64,000 bases of DNA, taken from positions 1-64,000 of the forward strand of contig JAWLEN010000003.1 in assembly GCA_041686095.1 (NCBI GenBank), given 5' to 3'. The position numbers were made by a program, and so were the translations under genes. The notes beneath the pieces are model-generated. The model did not search any database. It saw only the letters and a list, made by a program, of their open reading frames with translations, and was not told the DNA's origin. The stretch's first letter is position 1. Each line of letters begins with the position of its first letter. This DNA is from WJMT01 sp041686095 (GTDB lineage Bacteria; Acidobacteriota; Aminicenantia; Aminicenantales; Aminicenantaceae). This document shows positions 28,346 to 36,179 of the stretch, one piece after another.

Positions 28346-29803
28346 TTATCTCAAATCGCTCTCTATTCCCGGATTTTTATTTATTTTTAAGGAATTGATA
28401 ATGTCCACAATAAATTCCTCTAAATCCCAGCCTCCTTTGGTGGTCCAGCCGAGGCGGACCACCACAAGATGCTTAGAGGGAATCACGGTGACAGATTGGG
28501 CGTTGTGTCCCAAACAGAAAAAAGCATCCCGTGGCAATTTAGGGAATTTGCGGTCTTTGGGATCTTCAGAGCTTCCTTTGTTGAGCCAAAATTGAGCTCC
28601 GTACTGGGCTTTTGGAGAAGCAGGTGCTGGAGTGGTGGTGTATTCAACCCAGTCCTCAGGAAGAATTTGTTCTCCCTGCCAAACGCCGTTATTGAGATAA
28701 AGCAGTCCGAATCGCGCCCAATCTCTCACTGTGGCGTAGCAGTAGGAAGCTCCGCCAAAGGTTCCAGAGGCATCCGGTTCCAGGACCGCACTCCGCATAC
28801 CGATTTTATTGAATAATTCTTTTCGGGGAAAAGCCAGATATTCTTCATGGGAGTCAAAAGAATGGCGTATAATCCGGGAGAGGATCATAGTGGTACCGCT
28901 GGAATAAGACCACACAGTCCCTGGTTCAGCTTCTAAAGGGAAGCTGGAAGCAAAGGCTCCCATATCCGGTTTGGTGAAAAGCATGGTGTTGACATCAGAG
29001 AGAGGATCCGATTCATAGGTTTCGTCAAACTCAAGTCCGCTGCTCATTCTCAGGAGGTGATTCAGGGTGATTTTCCGGCGGGGATCATCTGGATTGTGCC
29101 ATTCTAGAACCAGAGCCGGGTCATGGATACTCAATTTTCCCTGTTTCACTCGGATGCCCACCAGAGCACTGGTGATGCTTTTGGTCATGGACCACCCGAT
29201 CAAAGGAGTGTCTTTATTAATTTCCGGGGCATATTGTTCTGCTATAAGGTCTCCTTTATACACCACAGCCACAGCCCGGGTCCTCCGGGGTCTTTCCGGA
29301 TCAGGTTCTTCAAAGGCTTTATCCAGAGCTTGTTCCAAACGGGACCAATCCCATTCATCCAGATATTCTGATCTTTGGATGAGGTCTCCGGTGGGCCAGG
29401 GGAACTCCTCTGGTTTTGAAGGTTGGGGCGCTGGAATAGAAACTAGCCAGGAACGGATGTTTTCTTCATCTGCGCCGCTGAGAAGAACTGCTCCCAATTG
29501 ATCTATGTAGATGGCTTTAGATTTAATCAATCCTAATAGAGAAGCTTTCACTTCTTTGTTCTCATAATCCACATCTGTTTTGATCAGATCGAACAGAGGG
29601 TGAAAAGCCAGGTCCTGTTCCATAACAGTCTCGGGATTCCGATTTGAGACAAAAACTCCTGAGCACAGTATTTTAGCTTTATACCCGCATCCAATAGGTC
29701 CTTGTTGAAGGTAGGGGGCATAGGTTACCCCTAGATAAATGATTGCAGCTGCCAAAATAATGAGAAACCCGATCCATATTCTTTTTTTGGTGAAGATTTT
29801 CAT
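28346..29803 (-). CDS. Beta-lactamase-family (class C-like) serine hydrolase, membrane-anchored
   Basis: An N-terminal membrane helix (9-28) anchors a periplasmic domain. Residues about 130-460 form the serine beta-lactamase/DD-peptidase fold. The SxxK motif is S205-M-T-K208. The second motif reads Y300-S-S in place of Y-x-N, and GHNAQS near the C-terminus stands where HTG/KTG would be. Such proteins act as esterases, peptidases or carboxypeptidases more often than as drug-inactivating enzymes. The 100 residues before the catalytic domain have no known domain. GGGAG lies 11 bases before the ATG. A 209-base gap on its 3' side shows no recognisable feature. Confidence 0.88.
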   Translation of the reverse strand: MKIFTKKRIWIGFLIILAAAIIYLGVTYAPYLQQGPIGCGYKAKILCSGVFVSNRNPETVMEQDLAFHPLFDLIKTDVDYENKEVKASLLGLIKSKAIYIDQLGAVLLSGADEENIRSWLVSIPAPQPSKPEEFPWPTGDLIQRSEYLDEWDWSRLEQALDKAFEEPDPERPRRTRAVAVVYKGDLIAEQYAPEINKDTPLIGWSMTKSITSALVGIRVKQGKLSIHDPALVLEWHNPDDPRRKITLNHLLRMSSGLEFDETYESDPLSDVNTMLFTKPDMGAFASSFPLEAEPGTVWSYSSGTTMILSRIIRHSFDSHEEYLAFPRKELFNKIGMRSAVLEPDASGTFGGASYCYATVRDWARFGLLYLNNGVWQGEQILPEDWVEYTTTPAPASPKAQYGAQFWLNKGSSEDPKDRKFPKLPRDAFFCLGHNAQSVTVIPSKHLVVVRLGWTTKGGWDLEEFIVDIINSLKINKNPGIESDLR

Positions 29804-29924
29804 TTTTTATTATCTCCCAAAAAGCAATTTTTTTTATCTTATATTTTTTTACTCCTTTTTGCCAATAGAGAAATTGAAATCATTTGTGATAAATTTTTGA
29901 TGAATGATTTACTGTCTGATTGAC

Positions 29925-29953
29925 TTGACATAAATCCCATGAAGTGCGAAAAT
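29925..29953 (+). promoter_or_regulatory. Possible promoter for tRNA-His
   Basis: TTGACA at 29925-29930 followed after 17 bases by GAAAAT. The -35 is perfect, the -10 weak; spacing to the tRNA 5' end (about 22 bases) is suitable. Confidence 0.3.
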
Positions 29954-29975
29954 TTTGAATCAATCCGATTTTCAT

Positions 29976-30050
29976 GGTGAGCGTAGCTCAACTGGTTAGA
30001 GCACCGGATTGTGGATCCGGAGGTTGGGGGTTCGAAGCCCCTCGCTCACC
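29976..30050 (+). tRNA. tRNA-His (anticodon GTG)
   Basis: The eight-base acceptor GGTGAGCG includes the extra G-1 of tRNA-His, which pairs with C73. D-stem GCTC/GAGC, anticodon stem CCGGA/TCCGG with loop TTGTGGA (anticodon GTG), and a T-arm GGGGG/GCCCC-type with TTCGAAG loop complete the fold. CCA is not encoded in full. It ends four bases before the stop of era on the opposite strand. Confidence 0.95.
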
Positions 30051-30054
30051 CCGT

Positions 30055-30972
30055 TTACTGCTGTTCAATAAGCTCCAAAACATTGGGTGAATCGCGCCAA
30101 CTTTTCCTTACCCTTACATGGAGGTCAAGAAAAACTTTTGTTTTCACGATATTCTCGATTTCCTTGCGTGCTTCTGTGCCGATTTTTTTGATGAGAGAGC
30201 CTTGCTTTCCCAGAATGATTTTGCGGTGGCTTTCCCTTTCCACAAAGATATCTCCATGAATATAGGTCAAAGGCTTGCCCTTGGTTTTTCTTTCTTCGAT
30301 TTTGTTGATAAGGACCGCGGTCACAAAAGGAAGCTCTTTAGCCACATATTTGAGCAGCTTTTCCCTGATGATCTCAGAGAGCCAAAATCTTTGAGTCTGA
30401 GTGGAAAGCTGGTCTTTAGAAAAGATTCTCTCTGCTTTTGGAAGATGCTGGTAGATGCTTTCTTCTAAAACTTTGACATTGGTTCCTTTTAGGGCAGAGA
30501 TGGGGATGATTTCAGCAAAAGCAAGAAGGTCTTTGTATTTATCTATCAGAAGCAGCACTTTTTCTTTTTTTATGATGTCCACCTTATTGATGAGCAGAAA
30601 GACAGGAGTAGAGACTTTTTTTAGGGTCTCGATCACAAATTCATCTCCATGACCAAACTTCAGAGTGGCATCTATGAGCAGGCATATCAAATCTGCGGTT
30701 TCCAGAGAGGAATAAACAAAGCTCATCATACGCTTGTTGAGTCTGTGGAGCGGTTTGTGGATTCCTGGGTTGTCTATAAAGATAATTTGTCCCTTCTCAG
30801 TGGTTTTGATACCCAGGATACTGATTCGGGTGGTCTGAGGTTTATCAGAAATAATAGAGACTTTCTGGCCTAAGAATTTATTGAGAAGAGTTGATTTTCC
30901 TACATTAGGGCGTCCTATGAGAGACACATAGCCGACTTTTGTTTTTTGAGTTTTTTGGCTATTCTTTTTCAT
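30055..30972 (-). CDS. era: GTPase Era
   Basis: Ras-like GTPase that binds the 3' end of 16S rRNA and checks small-subunit assembly. G1 is GRPNVGKS (20-27), G3 DNPG, G4 NKVD and G5-like SALKG. The C-terminal KH domain (about 215-300) contains the GKQGSLIKKIG RNA-binding loop. Length (305 aa) is standard. One base separates it from the ybeY stop, and it is the last gene of the phoH-pgpH-ybeY-era operon, a conserved ribosome-maturation cluster. Confidence 0.97.
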   Translation of the reverse strand: MKKNSQKTQKTKVGYVSLIGRPNVGKSTLLNKFLGQKVSIISDKPQTTRISILGIKTTEKGQIIFIDNPGIHKPLHRLNKRMMSFVYSSLETADLICLLIDATLKFGHGDEFVIETLKKVSTPVFLLINKVDIIKKEKVLLLIDKYKDLLAFAEIIPISALKGTNVKVLEESIYQHLPKAERIFSKDQLSTQTQRFWLSEIIREKLLKYVAKELPFVTAVLINKIEERKTKGKPLTYIHGDIFVERESHRKIILGKQGSLIKKIGTEARKEIENIVKTKVFLDLHVRVRKSWRDSPNVLELIEQQ

Positions 30973-30973
30973 C

Positions 30974-31387
30974 TTAACCTTTAAAAATTATATTTCTTAT
31001 TTTTTTTTCTTCTTCTTCAATCCCTTTAGAATGTTCATATCCCAAGAGATGGAGAAATCCATGAATGGTCAGTATATCCAATTCTCTTTCCAGGCTGTGA
31101 GATTTACGGGAGCTTTGATCATAAGCCCGGCTGACAGATATGATGATATCCCCAAGATAGAATTGTCCGTCAGGGCTTTTTTCATTCAAAGGGAAGCTCA
31201 ACACATCCGTGACTTCATTTCTGTTCAAAAATTTCTGGTTGAGTTTTTTTATTTTCTGGCTGTTCACAAACGTGAGAACCACTTCTGGGTCTTTAAGGTC
31301 ATAATACTTAATGAGACGTTTTAAAAGATCCATAAAATGATTTTTATTGACCTGGAATCTATTTTGATGATTGAGAACTTCTATCAT
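30974..31387 (-). CDS. ybeY: Endoribonuclease YbeY (16S rRNA maturation)
   Basis: Zinc-dependent single-strand RNase needed for 16S rRNA 3'-end processing. The zinc motif H109-GFL-H113-LLGYE-H119 is intact, and the family motif TDVLSFPL is present (60-67). The reading frame runs on upstream to 31585, but the family N-terminus (MIEVLNHQ) starts at 31387, so that start is used. It overlaps the end of pgpH by 29 bases, which explains the lack of a clear Shine-Dalgarno: translation is probably coupled. Confidence 0.95.
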   Translation of the reverse strand: MIEVLNHQNRFQVNKNHFMDLLKRLIKYYDLKDPEVVLTFVNSQKIKKLNQKFLNRNEVTDVLSFPLNEKSPDGQFYLGDIIISVSRAYDQSSRKSHSLERELDILTIHGFLHLLGYEHSKGIEEEEKKIRNIIFKG

Positions 31388-33728
31388 TTTTGGATTTATT
31401 TGCGTTTGCTTTCTTGGATTTTTTCTTGGGTTTTTTTTCAAAGTTGAATCCTGGATATTCAATTCGAGGATGATAGACATTGTCCAGAGTTGATAGAAAT
31501 GAAGTAGCAATGATTTTGAGCTCTTTAAGAGAAAGTCCGCAGTGATCGAGCTGTCCGTCAAGAAGATAATTGTTGAATATGTCATTTATAAATCTTTTTA
31601 GATTATCTTCAGTGGGTTTTTCTATGCTTCTGGAACCAGCCTCAATAGAATCAGCGAGCATAACAAGGGCTGCTTCTTTGGATTTGGGTTTAGGACCTGC
31701 GTATCTGTAGCTTTCTTCTCCTACTTTGTGCATCTCAGGATCATATTCTTCTTTGGCTTTTTCATAAAAATACCTCATTAATGAGTCTCCATGATGCTGG
31801 GCAATGATTTCTTTTATTTTCTTAGGGAGTTTCAACTGGCATGCTTTTTCAACTCCTTCTTTAACATGATTGATAATAACCAGGCTGCTCATGCTGGGCT
31901 TAAGCTCTTCATGCCGGTTGCTTTTTCTGGTCCTGTTTTCAATAAAATAATCAGGTCTTTTTGTTTTTCCGATATCGTGATACATAGCGCCTGCTCTAAC
32001 CAGTAGTGGATTGACATCGATTTCTTCCGCAGCATTTTCTGCAAGAGAAGCCACAATAAGGGAGTGGTGATAAGTACCAGGAGCTTCCATAGCCATTTTT
32101 CTAAAAATAGGCAGATCTGAATTAATCAAATCATTGAGTTTTGATTGGGTCAGTATGCCAAATGTGTTCTCAAAAACAGGAATAAATATAAAAGCGAGAG
32201 CGCCGCTCAACACTCCTCCCAGAATTCCCATAATGATTTCGCTTGAAATCAGACTTATAGGACCAATGCTTTCTCTGAGGAGATGAAATATGATCAGGAC
32301 GACGCAGTTTATGGGAGCTACCAGGAAAACACCAGATTTAAAAGCAGATATCATGGATTTTCCATAGCGCTTGGTGCCGAAAACCCCAGCAATACCTCCC
32401 ACAAGAGTGAAGACTAAAAGATAAAAATTAGCTTTGAAAAGATGTCCCACCATAATGCCATTAAGCAGGGTGAAAATAATCCCCATATGAATTCCCAATA
32501 AGTAAGTGAAGAGGATGCTTCCCATTTGAAAGGGAAGAGCATAGTTAAGACTTTGGGAGTATTCCAGCATAGGGATATTGGAACTTTGACTGATGAGTTG
32601 GACTAAAAATATGGATAATTTGTAAATAACAAGACTGAGCAGGGCGATAATCCCTGTCATTATGTATTTATTGAGGAATCCTTCTTTGTTTTTTCTGGAA
32701 TTAAAGTAAGCAAGGAGAGCCAGGAAAAGAATGCCGAATAATAGAAAAGAGCCTAGAAAATTCGTAAGCCAGCTGGGTTTGTTGCTCAGATTTTGATTGA
32801 TGGCTTTAATTTGCCTTAGGTCGTCTTTTTTGGCTTCGTCTCCTCTTCGAAGAAGGACCTTTCCTTTTTTTATGTTATAAAATACGGTCTCTACATTGGA
32901 TCGGGCGGATACTTTTCTCAGCTCGGACTCGATCGGATTGTAGGTGATGTTTTCTTTAACGAACAAATGCGAAAGGGATTTCAGCAGAGATTTTTTTCTG
33001 GATGATGTTTCGATTCCTGATATTTCCTCAGATAGTTTTTCTTTGCAGCTTTCTAAATCAAGTATTTCAGAAGTCTGAACTGTTTTTTCTTTACCTGTGC
33101 TTGTTATGAGGTTAAAGCCTTTTTCTTGTTCATTATGGGTGAACAAATTTTTTGAAGTAATGATCCCGATTTCTGAATATTTTCTGATGAGATTTATAAG
33201 ATTTTCTTCCAGCTCTGAAGAGAAGCTTTCCTGTATTAGAGACCGAATAGTGGTTAAAGAGATATCTAAGCCGTATTTGTCCGCCATTTCTTTTTTAAGG
33301 TTTTCTATTCTGGTATTGGTGATCCCCTTCTTGATCAGCTCTCTTCCTGAATTAAAAAAATATCGGATTTTTTCTTCTGTGTTCAAAAACGTATTTTCAT
33401 CTAAGGTATAGACAGGAAGCACAGCCTCAGCTGCTTCTTTTTTACGTTTTTCAGTGGTTTCTGTATCTTCTATGGTCATATCTGCAGGAGCAACCACATT
33501 TGAGGAAGCGATCGCTCCTTCCTCAAGAGTAGGAAGAGAATGGGAAGGTTTATAGGAGGTCAGTATAGATATTGTGATGATGAAAACGGCAAAATAAAAA
33601 TAAGGACTGTTGATTATTTTTTTGATAAAACTAACCTCTTTGGGTTTGGATACAGATTTTTTGTTGTTCTTGGGAGAGGGTGTTTTCTCTTTAAAAAAAT
33701 TGATGTTATTTATATTAAGCGCACTCAT
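31359..33728 (-). CDS. pgpH: 7TM-HD membrane phosphodiesterase, PgpH/YqfF type
   Basis: 789-residue membrane HD-domain protein; characterised relatives hydrolyse cyclic di-AMP. Layout: N-terminal membrane helix (about 38-58), extracytoplasmic 7TMR-HDED sensor domain (to about 330), seven membrane helices (about 335-530) and a cytoplasmic HD domain (about 545-720). HD metal motifs are YHHSLIVA, YHDIGK and AQHHGDS. The last 25 residues are Lys/Ser/Asn-rich. It sits between phoH and ybeY as in many Firmicutes and Acidobacteriota, suggesting a link between second-messenger control and ribosome maturation. No diadenylate cyclase is in the window. Confidence 0.94.
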   Translation of the reverse strand: MSALNINNINFFKEKTPSPKNNKKSVSKPKEVSFIKKIINSPYFYFAVFIITISILTSYKPSHSLPTLEEGAIASSNVVAPADMTIEDTETTEKRKKEAAEAVLPVYTLDENTFLNTEEKIRYFFNSGRELIKKGITNTRIENLKKEMADKYGLDISLTTIRSLIQESFSSELEENLINLIRKYSEIGIITSKNLFTHNEQEKGFNLITSTGKEKTVQTSEILDLESCKEKLSEEISGIETSSRKKSLLKSLSHLFVKENITYNPIESELRKVSARSNVETVFYNIKKGKVLLRRGDEAKKDDLRQIKAINQNLSNKPSWLTNFLGSFLLFGILFLALLAYFNSRKNKEGFLNKYIMTGIIALLSLVIYKLSIFLVQLISQSSNIPMLEYSQSLNYALPFQMGSILFTYLLGIHMGIIFTLLNGIMVGHLFKANFYLLVFTLVGGIAGVFGTKRYGKSMISAFKSGVFLVAPINCVVLIIFHLLRESIGPISLISSEIIMGILGGVLSGALAFIFIPVFENTFGILTQSKLNDLINSDLPIFRKMAMEAPGTYHHSLIVASLAENAAEEIDVNPLLVRAGAMYHDIGKTKRPDYFIENRTRKSNRHEELKPSMSSLVIINHVKEGVEKACQLKLPKKIKEIIAQHHGDSLMRYFYEKAKEEYDPEMHKVGEESYRYAGPKPKSKEAALVMLADSIEAGSRSIEKPTEDNLKRFINDIFNNYLLDGQLDHCGLSLKELKIIATSFLSTLDNVYHPRIEYPGFNFEKKPKKKSKKANANKSKNDRSSQSSK

Positions 33729-33730
33729 TT

Positions 33731-34675
33731 TTATTTTCTGTTTTCAGCTTTTTTATAGGCTTTGATTATTTTTTGAACCAGAGGATGTCTCACCACATCT
33801 TTTTCATTAAACTGGACAAATGAGATTTCTTTGATATTTGAAAGAATTTTCATTGCATGCAGCACACCGGATTTTTTGGGCTGCGGGAGGTCGATTTGAG
33901 TGATATCAGCCGTTACCACTAGCTTAGAATCAAATCCTGTTCTTGTCAAAATCATTTTCATCTGTTCCTTGGTTGTGTTTTGAGCTTCATCCAGAATGAT
34001 GAAAGCACTGTTCAATGTGCGCCCTCTCATATAGGCCAGAGGAGCAATCTCAATAATATCTTTGTCCATTAAGTTGTTAGCCTGTTCATAGAGGATTAAG
34101 TCAAAAAGAGCGTCATATAAAGGTCGAAGATAAGGATTTATTTTTTGCTGAAGGTCTCCGGGAAGAAATCCCAGTTTTTCGCCTGCTTCCACAGCTGGTC
34201 TAGTGAGGATAATGCGGTTGACCAGTTTTTTCTGGAGATAAGAAAGCGCCGCAGCCATAGCAAGATAAGTTTTTCCGGTTCCTGCTGGCCCGATTCCAAA
34301 CACCAGGTCTGTATTTTTTATGGCTTTGATATATTTTTGCTGGTTGAGGGATTTGGGGGTTACTGATTTTCTGGATAGAACAAGAGGTTCAGAGGGATAA
34401 AATTCTGCCAGCCCATTTGGATGTCCCTTTTCTAAAATATCAAGAGCTATATTAAAGTCTTCTTTTCTTAGAGAATGCCCCTCGGCTTCATACTTTTTTA
34501 GCTGGTTGAAATAATGTTTGGCGAACTTTTCTTTTTCTTCAGGTCCCTCAATAAGCACAGATTTCCCTCGGACTGAGAGTGAGACTCCCAGTCTTTTCTC
34601 CAATTTTCTCAAGTTCTTGTCACGCACCCCTGAAAAGGCACTATGACCAGCAAAAGGAATTTCGATTTTTTCCAT
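33731..34675 (-). CDS. PhoH-like ATPase (YbeZ)
   Basis: Cytoplasmic P-loop ATPase of the PhoH/YbeZ family, thought to assist YbeY in RNA processing. An N-terminal KH-like segment (1-95) precedes Walker A GPAGTGKT (129-136), and Walker B is FIILDEAQN (about 225). The ALSYL...TRPAVEAGEKLGFLPGD region is characteristic of the family. First gene of the operon, two bases before pgpH. Upstream is the 630-base non-coding block with repeat A2 and the first assembly gap. No strong Shine-Dalgarno; TAATAC ends nine bases before the ATG. Confidence 0.95.
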   Translation of the reverse strand: MEKIEIPFAGHSAFSGVRDKNLRKLEKRLGVSLSVRGKSVLIEGPEEKEKFAKHYFNQLKKYEAEGHSLRKEDFNIALDILEKGHPNGLAEFYPSEPLVLSRKSVTPKSLNQQKYIKAIKNTDLVFGIGPAGTGKTYLAMAAALSYLQKKLVNRIILTRPAVEAGEKLGFLPGDLQQKINPYLRPLYDALFDLILYEQANNLMDKDIIEIAPLAYMRGRTLNSAFIILDEAQNTTKEQMKMILTRTGFDSKLVVTADITQIDLPQPKKSGVLHAMKILSNIKEISFVQFNEKDVVRHPLVQKIIKAYKKAENRK

Positions 34676-34765
34676 TTTAATAAAGTATTAAAGTAACGGG
34701 TGGGATTTATTTATCATTTTTTTGTTTAAGTACCTAATAAACATTATATTTCCTTTTTTGTCAAG

Positions 34766-35027
34766 TTTCTGGGGAATTCATAAAATCTGCCCGCAAGACT
34801 ATTTCTTTATCACGATATACTTTATTTATTATGTTTCTTATATTCACACGACATTTTAAATATTTATTTTCGTTCTTCTTTTTATTTTAGTACGGGCAGA
34901 TTTTACCTTTCAGGCGAGCTTATCTCACGGCATCTGCTTCGTTACGAGGCATTCGTAGTGAAGAACCACGACTTCATGCCTCGTGCCTTGCATTTGCCGC
35001 AATATAAACTCGTTAATTCCCCAGAAA
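34766..35027. repeat. Group A structured repeat (copy A2)
   Basis: Nested perfect palindromes. Outer arms: TTTCTGGGGAATT (34766-34778) and AATTCCCCAGAAA (35015-35027). Inner arms: AAAATCTGCCCG (34782-34793) and CGGGCAGATTTT (34893-34904). Then comes the constant CCTTTCAGGCGAGC, a hairpin ACGAGGCAT/ATGCCTCGT with an ACCAC loop, and CTCGTTAATT at the right end. Relative to A1, both arms and the hairpin stem have different bases but keep pairing. It fills most of the non-coding stretch 34676-35307. Another left end (TTTCTGGGGATTTCATAAAA, 35030 on) follows directly. Confidence 0.82.
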
Positions 35028-35029
35028 AA

Positions 35030-35128
35030 TTTCTGGGGATTTCATAAAAGCTGCCAAATTGACAATTTGCTTGCAGGAAAATCATTTATAAATTAATATA
35101 TAGAGGCTATGGGCTTAAAAAATGACAC
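35030..35128. repeat. 99-base segment duplicated across the assembly gap (left copy)
   Basis: Bases 35030-35128 are identical to 35229-35327 on the other side of 100 N, including the first codons of the sulfotransferase-like gene. An exact 99-base overlap is what two de Bruijn graph contigs share at a k-mer boundary, so this is very probably one sequence written twice. It starts with a group A left end and holds a hairpin CAAATTG-A-CAATTTG. Confidence 0.85.
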
Positions 35129-35228
35129 NNNNNNNNNNNNNNNNNNNNNNNNNNNNNNNNNNNNNNNNNNNNNNNNNNNNNNNNNNNNNNNNNNNNNNNN
35201 NNNNNNNNNNNNNNNNNNNNNNNNNNNN
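35129..35228. other. Assembly gap (100 N)
   Basis: Exactly 100 N, a scaffolding placeholder rather than a measured length. Flanked by the 99-base duplication, so the true gap is probably zero or negative. Confidence 0.98.
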
Positions 35229-35307
35229 TTTCTGGGGATTTCATAAAAGCTGCCAAATTGACAATTTGCTTGCAGGAAAATCATTTATAAATTAATATAT
35301 AGAGGCT

Positions 35308-35892
35308 ATGGGCTTAAAAAATGACACCAATTACATTGTTTCTGGATTGGAACGTTCAGGTACATCCATGATCATGCAGATTTTATATGCTGGAGGCGTT
35401 CCGGTTGCTTTTGATTCCAGCTCAAGACCCCCAGATAAAAACAATCCTAAAGGATATTATGAACTTGAAGGGGGAAAGATCATAAACAAACTGATGGAAG
35501 GCATCTTTCCATTTGAAAAGTATAAAGGAAAGTTTATAAAAATAACCTCATTTGGAATGAGATTTTTACCAAAAGGAAAATATAAGGTCATCTATACAAA
35601 GCGTAATATAGAAGAGGTCCTCGATTCCATGGAAAAGATGGCAAAGAAGAAGGATGACAACAGGAAAGAAATAAAAGAAAGTTTCCTTAAGCTTGACAAA
35701 CTTGTCCAGGAGATGATCAGGGAAAGAAGAGACATAGATCATCTTTTTGTCAACTACAACCAAATAATAAAAAATCCAGATAAAAACATAGTGGAAATCA
35801 GTGACTTCATTAAAGAGGTTAAGGCGGATCTTAACAAGATGATCCAAAGCGTTGATTTAGATCTTTATAGAAACAGAGAAATGAATTTTTAG
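35308..35892 (+). CDS. Sulfotransferase-like protein
   Basis: 194 residues. The N-terminal P-loop GLERSGTS (13-20) is the 5'-phosphosulfate-binding loop of PAPS-dependent sulfotransferases. The later YKVIYTKRNIEEVLDSM segment matches the 3'-phosphate region (R-x-x-x-x-x-x-S-x). It is shorter than typical sulfotransferases (about 250-300 aa), so the substrate part is reduced. AGAGG lies just before the ATG, with a possible TTGCAG-N17-TAATAT promoter at 35270-35298. It precedes a small gene and UDP-glucose dehydrogenase, which suggests modification of a surface glycan. Because the start lies in the duplicated segment at the gap, the upstream context is uncertain. Confidence 0.75.
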   Translation: MGLKNDTNYIVSGLERSGTSMIMQILYAGGVPVAFDSSSRPPDKNNPKGYYELEGGKIINKLMEGIFPFEKYKGKFIKITSFGMRFLPKGKYKVIYTKRNIEEVLDSMEKMAKKKDDNRKEIKESFLKLDKLVQEMIRERRDIDHLFVNYNQIIKNPDKNIVEISDFIKEVKADLNKMIQSVDLDLYRNREMNF

Positions 35893-35924
35893 ATCGGTAT
35901 TCTATAAAGGGAGGTGGTGGAAAT

Positions 35925-36137
35925 ATGACTAAGAAGAAAAAAATATTAATCCCTGTTTCTATATTTAGAAAAATAGAGAAATTGGCTGAGAGAGAAAATA
36001 TTGATTCAGTTGAAGAATATGTGGTGAAGCTTCTCGAGAAAGAAGCAGCTAAGAAAAAAAATAAAGATGATAAATTCAGTAAGGAAGATGAAGAAAAAGT
36101 AAAAAAGAGGCTAAAAGCACTTGGTTACATGGATTGA
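35925..36137 (+). CDS. Small ribbon-helix-helix-like protein
   Basis: 70 aa, strongly basic. ILIPVSIFRKIEKLAERENI then DSVEEYVVKLLEKEA looks like a ribbon-helix-helix fold: one strand followed by two helices, with the second helix often reading S-x-x-E-Y-V. The C-terminus (KVKKRLKALGYMD) resembles tails seen in sulfatase-associated proteins. An excellent ribosome binding site (GGGAGGTGG) lies about seven bases before the ATG. It may regulate the sulfotransferase-ugd unit, or be an accessory peptide; not recognised more precisely. Confidence 0.6.
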   Translation: MTKKKKILIPVSIFRKIEKLAERENIDSVEEYVVKLLEKEAAKKKNKDDKFSKEDEEKVKKRLKALGYMD

Positions 36138-36179
36138 ATGAAAGACAGTTTATTGGGATTGAGAATAAGGGAATAAGAC

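Noticed and set aside
28346..29803. Beta-lactam resistance enzyme
   Set aside because: The SxxK motif is present but the Y-x-N position reads Y-S-S, and there is a long extra N-terminal domain and membrane anchor. It fits the broad esterase/peptidase branch better.
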